Assembly (NCBI GenBank): GCA_017386965.1
Contig: JAFOGE010000160.1
Coordinates: forward strand, 1-13,278
Direction: 5' to 3'
Length of the DNA: 13,278 nucleotides
DNA from: Clostridia bacterium
Lineage (GTDB): Bacteria; Bacillota; Clostridia; Oscillospirales; CAG-272
Position 1 is the stretch's first letter. Each line of letters opens with the position of its first letter. Positions 7,173 through 13,278 of this stretch are shown here, piece after piece. Both the position numbers and the translations under genes were made by a program. The notes beneath the pieces were generated by a model, which saw only the letters and a program-made list of their open reading frames with translations, did not search any database and was not told the DNA's origin.

Positions 7173-8087
7173 TTAGATCTGCTCCTTGAGGTAGTCCATT
7201 GCTGCCAACGCCGCAACGGTGCCGTCGCAGACGGCAGTGGTGAGCTGACGGATCGACTTTCTGCGGCAATCCCCTGCCGCAAAGAGCCCCTTCACCGAGG
7301 TCTTGCAATCCTCGCCCGCGAGAAGGTAACCATCCTCGTCAAGTGCCACCAGCTCTGCAAAAGCGCCATTCTGCGTTTCCATTCCCACTGCCTCAAAGAC
7401 GGCCGCCACCTCAATGGTAGAGCGCTCTCCCGTCTTACGGTTCTCCACCGTCAGAGAACGCAGCGCGGTATCGCCGTTGATCGAGGCCACGGTGCTGTCA
7501 AGCACGCACGTGATATTGGGATGCTCCTTCAGACGAGTCACAACCGCCTCCTCCGCACGGAACTGATCCCTTCTGTGGACGAGATAGACGCGGGAGCAAA
7601 TCTCCGCAAGATACAGCGCATCCTGCACGGCCGTATTCCCGCCGCCGACCACGGCAACGTCCATGCGACGGAAGAAGGCACCGTCACAAACGGCGCAGAA
7701 GGATACGCCGCGGCCGAGGAAGTTCTCCTCTCCCTCGACTCCCAGCTTGCGATGCTTCAGGCCCGTTGCGAGAATCACGGAACGTCCCTCGTAGGTTCCT
7801 CCGTCGCTCTCTACGGTAAAGAGATCTCCCTCCTTACGGATCGCGGTCGCAAGCGCGAATTCCATCTCTACCCCCAGCGCCTGGATCTGTCCCATCAAGG
7901 CATCCGCGAAATCCATGCCGTTTACCGAGGGAATACCGGGATAGTTCTCTACCCCCTGGGATTGTGCGATCTGGCCTCCGTATCCGTTTCCATCCAGGAT
8001 CAGAACGGATTTTTCCGCACGCAGGGCATAGAGCGCCGCAGTCATACCGGCAGGGCCTGCTCCAATAATGATGATGTCATAGATCAT
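7173..8087 (-). CDS. trxB: Thioredoxin reductase (NADPH, FAD-dependent)
   Basis: The 304-residue protein has the normal length of low-molecular-weight thioredoxin reductase, a cytosolic flavoenzyme that passes electrons from NADPH to thioredoxin. It has an N-terminal FAD motif GAGPAGMTAA, then GGQIAQSQGVENYPG, the redox pair CAVC at 131-134, the NADPH motif VGGGNTAVQDA, HRRDQFRA for the NADPH phosphate, and a second FAD motif AAGDCRRKSIRQ. All expected catalytic elements are present. The ATG at 8087 is preceded by AAGGAG with 11 bases of spacing. It lies 27 bases after rqcH and 3 bases before the hydrolase gene, so it is very likely co-transcribed with them. A related ferredoxin-dependent flavin thioredoxin reductase cannot be fully excluded, but HRR favours NADPH. 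Confidence 0.95.
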   Translation of the reverse strand: MIYDIIIIGAGPAGMTAALYALRAEKSVLILDGNGYGGQIAQSQGVENYPGIPSVNGMDFADALMGQIQALGVEMEFALATAIRKEGDLFTVESDGGTYEGRSVILATGLKHRKLGVEGEENFLGRGVSFCAVCDGAFFRRMDVAVVGGGNTAVQDALYLAEICSRVYLVHRRDQFRAEEAVVTRLKEHPNITCVLDSTVASINGDTALRSLTVENRKTGERSTIEVAAVFEAVGMETQNGAFAELVALDEDGYLLAGEDCKTSVKGLFAAGDCRRKSIRQLTTAVCDGTVAALAAMDYLKEQI

Positions 8088-8114
8088 GTCTTTTCATACT
8101 CCTTTTTCATTCAC

Positions 8115-9881
8115 TCATTGCACGCGCAAGGACTGCACGCGCTCCGCTCGCGGGGTGACCACGCAGGACCAGTTGGTGTGATAGATCACAAATCCGGGCT
8201 TCCCCCCCGCAGGCTTCTTCACGTCCTTGACCTTGGTGTAATCCACCTCGACGTTGTCACCGTCAGCCCCCTTTGAAAAATAGGCGGCGATCTCGGCGGC
8301 CTCCGTAAAATCCTCTACCGAGGGCTCACGTCCCTCGCAAAGCATGACCGTGTGAGATCCGGGCAGATTTTTAACATGAAACCAATAATCCTGCTTTCCC
8401 GCCAGCTTATGCGTAATATATTCGTTTTGCAGATTGTTCTTTCCGCAATACACACGGAAGCCTCCCGAGGTCAAGAACTGTGCCACGACGGGCGCCTTAT
8501 TCTTGGAGGGAGCAACGTAATGCTTCATACGGGATGCATATCCCGATCGATAAAGCTCATCACGGATCTCCTGCAGATCTGCTGCCGTTTCCGCGTGTGT
8601 CAAGGCATCAAAGACCGTATCGATGTAGCGAAGCTCGCTTTCCCCCAGCGCAATCTGCTTGGCAAGCTCAATTCGCGCCGTCTTGGTCTTGTTGTACTTC
8701 TTGTAATAGGATTGCGCATTTGCGGACGGTGAAAGGCGTGTATCCAGCGTGATCACGCAGGTTCCAAAGGTTCCATCCTCCCGATAGTCGGAATAGTCAG
8801 TAAGCTCCACACGGGACATTCCTCGCGAGAGCTGATAGAGATTGCCGGTGATGAGATCGGCATATTTGCGGTATTCTTCGCCCTTTTCACAAGCGGCGAG
8901 CTCCTCGCGCTGCAGCTGCAGCTTCTTGCGAATGCGGGTGTCTGCATTCGTCAGAATGTGAAGCACGTCTGCGGCACGCTGCTTGATGCGAAGCTCGCGG
9001 TCACGGGTTTCAAAGAATGCATCCAGCAAAAGCCCGGCACCTTGAAACGCGCGCTTCTCAAAGGAGGATCCGTACTGCGTCAAGTCGCAAAAAGCATATT
9101 CGACCGGTTTTCCGCCATCGAGAATCATGCATGGAGAAAAGGATTCCTTGCGAAGCTCCCCAAAGAATGCAAAAAAGATCTCGCGCACATGATCCGAGGA
9201 ACAAAGAGCCAAAGCACGGTCACATTCCCCCACCGCGCGGTATGCGATCTCACGCGCTACTGCGGCAGAAACGCCAAGAAAAGAAGCCCCGATCCATTTG
9301 CTGAGCGGTCGGTCACCGCCGCCCATCTCCCAAAGACGGTCAAACTCCTCCTCCGTAACGGTCAAAGGATCCTGCTTCTCTTGCTTCGGTGGAAGCTCGT
9401 AGAGCATTCCCGGCAGCACCTGTCGCATCGCCGACGTTGTAAAATCGACCGTCCGCAGAGCGGCAAGGATCTTCATATCCTCATTGGCAAAGATCAAATT
9501 GCTGTACTTTCCCATGATCTCAACAATGAGGAAACGGCGACAGGAAAAGCCCATCTCGTCACGTCCCTCAAACTCCAGATACGCGACGCGCTCAAAGCCG
9601 GCTTGCCGCGCATCTACAAGCTTCGCTCCCTGCAGATGCTTGCGCAAAAGCATGCAAAGCATGGGCGGCGAGGCCGGATTCTCCTTCTGTACTGCAGTAA
9701 ATCCAAGACGGGGGTTGCTTGATCCCGCGTTGATGAGCAAGCGGCTTCCGCCGTCCGGTCCGCGAAGAAGCAAAACGATCTCGTCACGCTCAGGCTGAAA
9801 GACTTTTTCCACCCGCGCGCCAATCGACCGCGCACGTATCTCGGACAAAACGCAATACAGCATTCCTGCATCAAAAGCCAC
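8115..9881 (-). CDS. rqcH: Ribosome quality control protein RqcH (NFACT family, also called FbpA)
   Basis: This 588-residue protein is RqcH, which binds 50S subunits carrying stalled nascent chains and recruits Ala-tRNA to add alanine tails that mark them for degradation. Older annotations call it fibronectin-binding protein. The N-terminal NFACT-N domain starts AFDAGMLYCVLSEI and contains GSSNPRLGFT, CMLLRKHLQG and LIVEIMGKYSNLI. A coiled-coil middle follows, and the C-terminal NFACT-R domain has GGFRVYCGKNNLQNEYIT, DYWFHVKNLPGSHTV and VDYTKVKDVKKPAGGKPGFV. The GTG start at 9881 is chosen because AAGGAGGTG lies 5 bases upstream and the protein then begins at the family's usual point. A TTG 13 codons upstream lacks this support. 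The conserved Asp-Arg pair for tRNA recruitment appears as Glu97-Arg98. It heads a probable rqcH-trxB-hydrolase operon. Confidence 0.95.
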   Translation of the reverse strand: MAFDAGMLYCVLSEIRARSIGARVEKVFQPERDEIVLLLRGPDGGSRLLINAGSSNPRLGFTAVQKENPASPPMLCMLLRKHLQGAKLVDARQAGFERVAYLEFEGRDEMGFSCRRFLIVEIMGKYSNLIFANEDMKILAALRTVDFTTSAMRQVLPGMLYELPPKQEKQDPLTVTEEEFDRLWEMGGGDRPLSKWIGASFLGVSAAVAREIAYRAVGECDRALALCSSDHVREIFFAFFGELRKESFSPCMILDGGKPVEYAFCDLTQYGSSFEKRAFQGAGLLLDAFFETRDRELRIKQRAADVLHILTNADTRIRKKLQLQREELAACEKGEEYRKYADLITGNLYQLSRGMSRVELTDYSDYREDGTFGTCVITLDTRLSPSANAQSYYKKYNKTKTARIELAKQIALGESELRYIDTVFDALTHAETAADLQEIRDELYRSGYASRMKHYVAPSKNKAPVVAQFLTSGGFRVYCGKNNLQNEYITHKLAGKQDYWFHVKNLPGSHTVMLCEGREPSVEDFTEAAEIAAYFSKGADGDNVEVDYTKVKDVKKPAGGKPGFVIYHTNWSCVVTPRAERVQSLRVQ

Positions 9882-9886
9882 GGTAG

Positions 9887-9895
9887 CACCTCCTT
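9887..9895 (-). promoter_or_regulatory. Ribosome binding site fixing the GTG start of rqcH
   Basis: On the minus strand AAGGAGGTG, a near-perfect anti-16S match, lies 5 bases before GTG at 9881. It supports the shorter reading of rqcH. Confidence 0.85.
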
Positions 9896-9925
9896 CTCTT
9901 CTCAAAGAAAAAACTTTCAAAAAAT

Positions 9926-9954
9926 ATTATATCATAAGGTTGCATTTTTTACAA
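9926..9954 (-). promoter_or_regulatory. Sigma-A promoter of rqcH
   Basis: On the minus strand TTGTAA (9949-9954) and a perfect TATAAT (complement at 9926-9931) are 17 bases apart. Transcription would start about 40 bases before the rqcH GTG. It is divergent to, and interleaved with, the coaW promoter. Confidence 0.75.
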
Positions 9955-9968
9955 GTAAATGATATAAT
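9940..9968 (+). promoter_or_regulatory. Sigma-A promoter of coaW
   Basis: TTGCAT (9940-9945) and a perfect TATAAT (9963-9968) are 17 bases apart, about 46 bases before the coaW ATG. The -35 box is 3 bases from the -35 box of the divergent rqcH promoter. Confidence 0.75.
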
Positions 9969-9999
9969 AAAATAAAGATTTTTCCAACAAATTTCTCTC

Positions 10000-10008
10000 G
10001 GAGGTGAT
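10000..10008 (+). promoter_or_regulatory. Strong ribosome binding site of coaW
   Basis: GGAGGTGAT is fully complementary to the 16S rRNA 3' end and lies 6 bases before the ATG at 10015. It fixes the start. Confidence 0.85.
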
Positions 10009-10014
10009 CTCTTT

Positions 10015-10863
10015 ATGAGCAAAACCGTAATCGGAATCGACGTTGGCGGAACAACGACCAAGATCGTCGGCTTTCGTACGGATTCAAACGGACGGAAGGA
10101 ATTGATCCATCCCCAATTCGTCCGCGCAACCGATCCTCTGACCTCGGTTTACGGCGCATTCGGAAAATTCACCGCCCAAAACGCACTGGAGCTCTCGGAC
10201 ATTGAACGCATTCATACCACGGGAGCAGGTGCCGCACACCTCTCCAAGCCGATCTATAATCTTCCCTGCTACGCCGTTCCCGAATTCTCCTCCATTGGCA
10301 TTGGCGGACTCTATCTCTCCGGCCTGGATGAAGCAATCGTGGTCAGCATGGGAACCGGAACGGCTCTGATCCACGCAAAAAAGGAAGGCGAAAAGTATCA
10401 GATCCAGTATCTTGGCGGAACCGGTGTCGGCGGCGGAACCGTTGTCGGCCTTTCCCGAAAGCTCTTGGGAGTGGACAGCATCGACCATATCGAGCAGCTC
10501 TGCGCTGATGGAAATCTGGATAATATCGACCTTCGGATCAAGGACATTGCCAAGCACCGTCCCTACCAGGGCGTAAATGAAAATCTGACCGCCGCAAACT
10601 TTGGCAAGGTTTCCGACCTGGCAACGCCCTCCGACCTGGCACTTGGCATTACCAACATGGTGGCCGAAACCATTGCGATGCTCGCTGTCTTTGCCGCTCG
10701 GAACTTTCATCTTTCAAAAATCGTTCTTACCGGAAATCTGACTACCATCGCCCCGATCCGTTACGTCTTCGAGAATCTTTCGGACAGCTTCGGCGTGCGC
10801 TTCCTCATTCCGGAGAACGCGCAATTCGGAACCGTGATCGGAGCCGCGCTCAATCATACGTAA
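10015..10863 (+). CDS. coaW: Type II pantothenate kinase
   Basis: This 282-residue protein has the length and motifs of type II pantothenate kinase, an ASKHA-fold enzyme that phosphorylates pantothenate in the first step of coenzyme A synthesis. The phosphate-binding motif GIDVGGTTTKI is at 7-17. A glutamate likely to be the catalytic base is E90 (VPEFSS). GTGTALI is at 113-119 and GGTGVGGGT at 134-142, and the C-terminal FGTVIGAAL ends the fold. Bacterial type II enzymes such as that of Staphylococcus are usually insensitive to CoA feedback; this is family knowledge, not seen here. The gene is alone on its strand, with its own promoter, a strong ribosome binding site and a terminator directly after it. 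It faces away from rqcH and converges on the aldehyde-metabolism operon. Confidence 0.93.
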   Translation: MSKTVIGIDVGGTTTKIVGFRTDSNGRKELIHPQFVRATDPLTSVYGAFGKFTAQNALELSDIERIHTTGAGAAHLSKPIYNLPCYAVPEFSSIGIGGLYLSGLDEAIVVSMGTGTALIHAKKEGEKYQIQYLGGTGVGGGTVVGLSRKLLGVDSIDHIEQLCADGNLDNIDLRIKDIAKHRPYQGVNENLTAANFGKVSDLATPSDLALGITNMVAETIAMLAVFAARNFHLSKIVLTGNLTTIAPIRYVFENLSDSFGVRFLIPENAQFGTVIGAALNHT

Positions 10864-10900
10864 TCCCTTCAGCCGCATGCTTCCGGGATCTTCCGGTGGC

Positions 10901-10947
10901 AAAAAGAGGCACGCTCAATGCAGCCTGCATTGAGCGTGCCTCTTTTT
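10901..10947. terminator. Bidirectional intrinsic terminator
   Basis: A perfect 22-base inverted repeat (arms 10901-10922 and 10926-10947) has T runs on both strands: TCTTTTTTAT on plus, and CTCTTTTTGCC on minus. It lies 37 bases after coaW and 29 bases after the end of the minus-strand alcohol dehydrogenase gene, so it ends both converging units. Confidence 0.93.
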
Positions 10948-10976
10948 TATTGGTACAGATGCTTCCTTCTGCATGG

Positions 10977-12116
10977 TCAAAAGCGTTCGATGCCCCGCAA
11001 GATCGTACGGATCGCTTCGGCATCCACCTTTCGCGGGTTGGTCGCCGTACAAGCATCAAGCAACGCACTCTCAACGATATGCTCACGCTGTGCCTCGTAA
11101 TCCGCCCGAGAAATCCCGGCCTCTCCAAGCGTTTGCGGGATCTTCATCTCCGCCGTCAACCGCTTGATCTCGGCAAGAAGGTTGCGCGCGCCCTGCTGCT
11201 TGGTAAAGGCAGGATGATGAATAAAGCGCGCGATCCGTGCCAGACGGTTGCAAACGCGATTGGGCTCACCCGAATATCGAGGAGTATCCAGCTCGGCGTT
11301 GTATTGCATGACGTGATAGAGGAGCATGGCGTTTGCCATGCCGTGCGGCAGATGAAAGACCGCTCCAAGGGCATGTGCGATGCCGTGATTGACACCGAGT
11401 CCCGCATCATTGAAGGCCATGCCCGCCAGGCAGGAGGCTGTTTGCATCTTTTCTCTCGCACGCAGATTTTCGCCCTCTTGGTAGGCAATGGGCAGATAAG
11501 TAAAGGCCAATTCGAGTGCCTTTTCCGCAAAGGCATCGGTAAAATCGTTGGCATTGATCGAAACGTAGGCCTCCAGCGCATGCGTGATCACGTCAAATCC
11601 CGTATGTGCGGTAACCGCCGGTGGAACGCTTACCGTCAAATCGCCTGCCAGAATGGCCGCATTCGGAAGCAACGCCTCGGAGAAAAGCGGATATTTCTTT
11701 CCCTCCTCCGGGTCGGTAACAACTGCCACGCGAGTGACCTCACTTCCCGTACCGCTTGTGGTCGGGATCGCAACGAGCTTTACGTCACGCCCCACCCTTT
11801 GCTCATACATCAAAACCGTAGCCTTTGCGGCATCGATGGAAGATCCTCCACCCAATGCAATTACGGTATCGGTGTCGGTTTCAAGCAAGAACTCCAGTGC
11901 TTTGGCAATCATATCGACCGGCGGATCCGGACGGATCTCCGCGAAGACCCGAATCTGTGAAGCCTGCGGAATCATAGAGGCAATTCGGTCAGCCACACCG
12001 TTCTTTTGTAAAAAATCATCGGTAAAGATCGCAACCCTGCTTGCCTCTAAATCCTTCAAAGCGGAGAGCGCATCCTCGCCAAAGAAGATGCGCGACCGCA
12101 GATAAAACATATTCAT
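10977..12116 (-). CDS. Iron-containing alcohol dehydrogenase, PduQ-like
   Basis: This 379-residue protein belongs to the group III metal-dependent alcohol dehydrogenases and resembles PduQ throughout its length. PduQ reduces propionaldehyde to 1-propanol and so recycles NAD+ inside a microcompartment. Visible motifs are the NAD-binding GGGSSIDAAK (89-98), PTTSGTGSE (118-126), and the iron ligands D175, H179, H244 and H258 in GFDVITHALEA and NHGIAHALG-FHLPHG. The spacing matches FucO-type enzymes. It starts at MNMFYLRSRIFFGED without an N-terminal extension. The ATG at 12116 follows AAGGGGA at a normal distance. It is the last gene after the aldehyde dehydrogenase and pduL and is followed by a terminator. 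Substrate chain length (ethanol or propanol) cannot be fixed from sequence. An EutG-like role is the alternative. Confidence 0.92.
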   Translation of the reverse strand: MNMFYLRSRIFFGEDALSALKDLEASRVAIFTDDFLQKNGVADRIASMIPQASQIRVFAEIRPDPPVDMIAKALEFLLETDTDTVIALGGGSSIDAAKATVLMYEQRVGRDVKLVAIPTTSGTGSEVTRVAVVTDPEEGKKYPLFSEALLPNAAILAGDLTVSVPPAVTAHTGFDVITHALEAYVSINANDFTDAFAEKALELAFTYLPIAYQEGENLRAREKMQTASCLAGMAFNDAGLGVNHGIAHALGAVFHLPHGMANAMLLYHVMQYNAELDTPRYSGEPNRVCNRLARIARFIHHPAFTKQQGARNLLAEIKRLTAEMKIPQTLGEAGISRADYEAQREHIVESALLDACTATNPRKVDAEAIRTILRGIERF

Positions 12117-12134
12117 GGTAATCCCCTTGTCGGT

Positions 12135-12160
12135 TGCGGATCAGAGTCTTCCTATCCGCA
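12135..12160 (-). other. Small hairpin between pduL and the alcohol dehydrogenase gene
   Basis: A 7-base inverted repeat, TGCGGAT and ATCCGCA, is separated by 12 bases in the 51-base gap. No T tract follows, so it is not an intrinsic terminator. It could be an mRNA processing or stability element within the operon, or chance. Confidence 0.35.
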
Positions 12161-12167
12161 TGGGAGG

Positions 12168-12824
12168 TCAATTTCTCTTGATCAGCTTTGCACGGAATCC
12201 GTTTCCAACACCTGCGGCGTTGGCATCGTCCGTATCAATGTGCATTTCCAGACGGAAATCCTTGTGTACGCGGATCTGTACGTCGTAGAAAAGACTTCTT
12301 CTCTCGCCGCAAAGCTCCACGTCGCAGTATTCTCCGTCACGAACGCCAAAGGCCTTTCCCTCTTCCTCGCTCATGTGAATGTGGCGGTTTGCAATAATGC
12401 ATCCCTCGGAAAGCGTAACCACACCCTTAGGGCCGATGATGGTGATGGGGGAAGATCCGGCAAGATCACCGGACTCGCGAACGGGGGGCTTGACCTTTAA
12501 TACAAAGCTATCGGTTCTGGAGATCTCGACCTGCGATTTTTTGCGCTCCGGGCCCAGTACACGAACGCCCTCAATGGCGCGCATGGAGGGGCCTACGATG
12601 GTAAGCTGCTCCTTGCAGGCGAACTGTCCGGGCTGGGAAAGATCCTTGATTTTGGTCAGCTCGTATCCCTTGCCAAAGAGAATATCGACGTGCTCCCTCG
12701 TCAGATGAATATGACGGTTGGAGATGCCAATCGGAATCTCATCGGTATTCTGTGCGCCTGTTCCAACGACCGCCTTGACGATGTTGTCGATCAGCGCTTG
12801 CATTTCCTGTTCGGTGTAATTCAT
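12168..12824 (-). CDS. pduL: Phosphate propanoyltransferase, PduL-type phosphotransacylase
   Basis: This 218-residue protein is a PduL-family phosphotransacylase, which converts acyl-CoA and phosphate to acyl-phosphate and frees CoA. It has two repeated domains. Zinc ligands expected from the known PduL structure are all present: H38 and H40 (SNRHIHL), E100, H148 and H150 (ANRHIHM), and H195 (EMHIDTD). R94 matches the active-site arginine. The first 20 residues (MNYTEQEMQALIDNIVKAVV) form an amphipathic helix followed by a short linker, like an encapsulation peptide that targets cargo to a microcompartment. The ATG at 12824 has GGGAG 8-9 bases upstream. A longer in-frame reading to 12992 would overlap the aldehyde dehydrogenase and is rejected. 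It lies 31 bases after that gene and 51 before the alcohol dehydrogenase, in one operon. Confidence 0.95.
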   Translation of the reverse strand: MNYTEQEMQALIDNIVKAVVGTGAQNTDEIPIGISNRHIHLTREHVDILFGKGYELTKIKDLSQPGQFACKEQLTIVGPSMRAIEGVRVLGPERKKSQVEISRTDSFVLKVKPPVRESGDLAGSSPITIIGPKGVVTLSEGCIIANRHIHMSEEEGKAFGVRDGEYCDVELCGERRSLFYDVQIRVHKDFRLEMHIDTDDANAAGVGNGFRAKLIKRN

Positions 12825-12855
12825 AGTCTTTCTCCCGTAAATGGATTCAGGGCAT

Positions 12856-13278
12856 TCAGATGATTCTGAAATTTTCGGAAAGCACGCATCTGCGCTTTCT
12901 GGTAAAGGATCTGGCAGAGGTAATTCCCTCACCCGTAGGTCCTGCAATGGTAAAGGTCGTATGCCCCTCTCCGCCAAAGCCAATGCCCGCATAGGAGGGC
13001 GCGTTCTTGACGAAGATGGTGGTTTCTACTGCCTTTGCAAAGGCAGAGAGGTTATCAATATTCTTGGAGTGCATGTGTGCCGTGTGACGGTTGCCATGCT
13101 CTGCCTTGACGGCGAGATCAATCGCCTCGGCAATGTTGTCCACGCGAACGATGGGCAAAATAGGCATCATCAGCTCATGCTGAACGAAATCGTGCATAAA
13201 ATCGGTTTCGCAGATAATGCAACGGATATCAGGCCCTACTTTCACACCGATCTTGTCAAGCAACACCGCCGCATCGCG
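12856..13278 (-). CDS. CoA-acylating aldehyde dehydrogenase (PduP/EutE type), C-terminal fragment cut by window edge
   Basis: The last 140 residues of an acylating aldehyde dehydrogenase are present; the reading frame is open to the right edge. The enzyme oxidises acetaldehyde or propionaldehyde to the acyl-CoA with NAD+. Characteristic stretches of the PduP/EutE group are HELMMPILPIVRV, AEHGNRHTAHMHSKN, NAPSYAGIGFGGEGHTT, IAGPTGEGITSARSF and TRKRRCVL near the C-terminus. The catalytic cysteine and any N-terminal encapsulation peptide lie outside the window. It precedes pduL by 31 bases and is the upstream part of the same operon. PduP and EutE cannot be told apart from this fragment, so no symbol is assigned. 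Confidence 0.94.
   Translation of the reverse strand, partial: RDAAVLLDKIGVKVGPDIRCIICETDFMHDFVQHELMMPILPIVRVDNIAEAIDLAVKAEHGNRHTAHMHSKNIDNLSAFAKAVETTIFVKNAPSYAGIGFGGEGHTTFTIAGPTGEGITSARSFTRKRRCVLSENFRII

Noticed and set aside
6765..8276. A 503-codon open frame on the plus strand across the hydrolase and trxB
   Set aside because: It crosses three real genes on the other strand (hydrolase, trxB and the end of rqcH) that have complete catalytic motifs. No ribosome binding site or domain supports it.
9882..9920. TTG start for rqcH at 9920
   Set aside because: The region holds the ribosome binding site of the GTG at 9881, and the extra 13 residues are not part of the NFACT fold.
10896..11960. 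A 354-codon open frame on the plus strand across the alcohol dehydrogenase
   Set aside because: It begins at the terminator hairpin and is antisense to an enzyme with intact NAD and iron motifs.
12825..12992. N-terminal extension of PduL to 12992
   Set aside because: The extra 56 residues would overlap the aldehyde dehydrogenase coding region in another frame and are unlike PduL. The ATG at 12824 has its own ribosome binding site and gives the family's normal start.

Overview
The window looks like the chromosome of an anaerobic member of the Clostridia (Bacillota), probably a gut-type lineage of moderate GC. The evidence is strong GGAGG ribosome binding sites, a type II pantothenate kinase, an RqcH/FbpA protein, an asymmetric heterodimeric ABC exporter of Firmicutes type, a clostridial VanY-like membrane protein, and a PduP/PduL/PduQ-like enzyme set. 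The species cannot be named from the sequence alone. No RNA genes, CRISPR arrays, insertion sequences or phage genes were seen, and no gene-free stretch exceeds about 135 bases.

Layout, left to right. (1) On the plus strand, the 3' end of pnp (1-833) is followed by a hairpin, a VanY-like protein with altered metal-site residues (924-1937), and a small cysteine-rich acidic protein with a C-terminal membrane segment (1985-2374). A perfect 21-bp inverted repeat (2387-2432) ends this block and also serves the converging minus-strand genes. (2) On the minus strand, two overlapping genes (6107 down to 2438) encode a heterodimeric ABC exporter. One subunit has a degenerate ATP site and the other a canonical one. 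A candidate promoter with a palindrome in its spacer lies just upstream. (3) Also on the minus strand, rqcH, trxB and an anchored alpha/beta hydrolase run from 9881 down to 6225 with short gaps, probably as one transcript. (4) Plus-strand coaW (10015-10863) diverges from rqcH. The two genes have good sigma-A promoters whose -35 boxes lie only three bases apart. (5) A second perfect inverted repeat (22 bp, 10901-10947) is a two-way terminator between coaW and the next minus-strand operon. (6) That operon enters from the right edge and reads CoA-acylating aldehyde dehydrogenase (partial), PduL phosphotransacylase, then PduQ-like alcohol dehydrogenase. These are the three core enzymes of an aldehyde-metabolising bacterial microcompartment.

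How the genes work together. In the right-hand operon, an aldehyde would be oxidised to acyl-CoA by the aldehyde dehydrogenase. PduL would convert acyl-CoA to acyl-phosphate and release CoA, and the alcohol dehydrogenase would regenerate NAD+ by reducing more aldehyde. PduL starts with a short amphipathic helix that resembles an encapsulation peptide. Shell proteins and the signature enzyme are not in the window and would be expected beyond the right edge. The remaining genes are housekeeping (RNA turnover, ribosome rescue, thiol redox, CoA synthesis), an exporter, and a poorly understood membrane gene pair next to pnp. The least explained parts are the VanY-like protein lacking standard zinc ligands and its small cysteine-rich neighbour.
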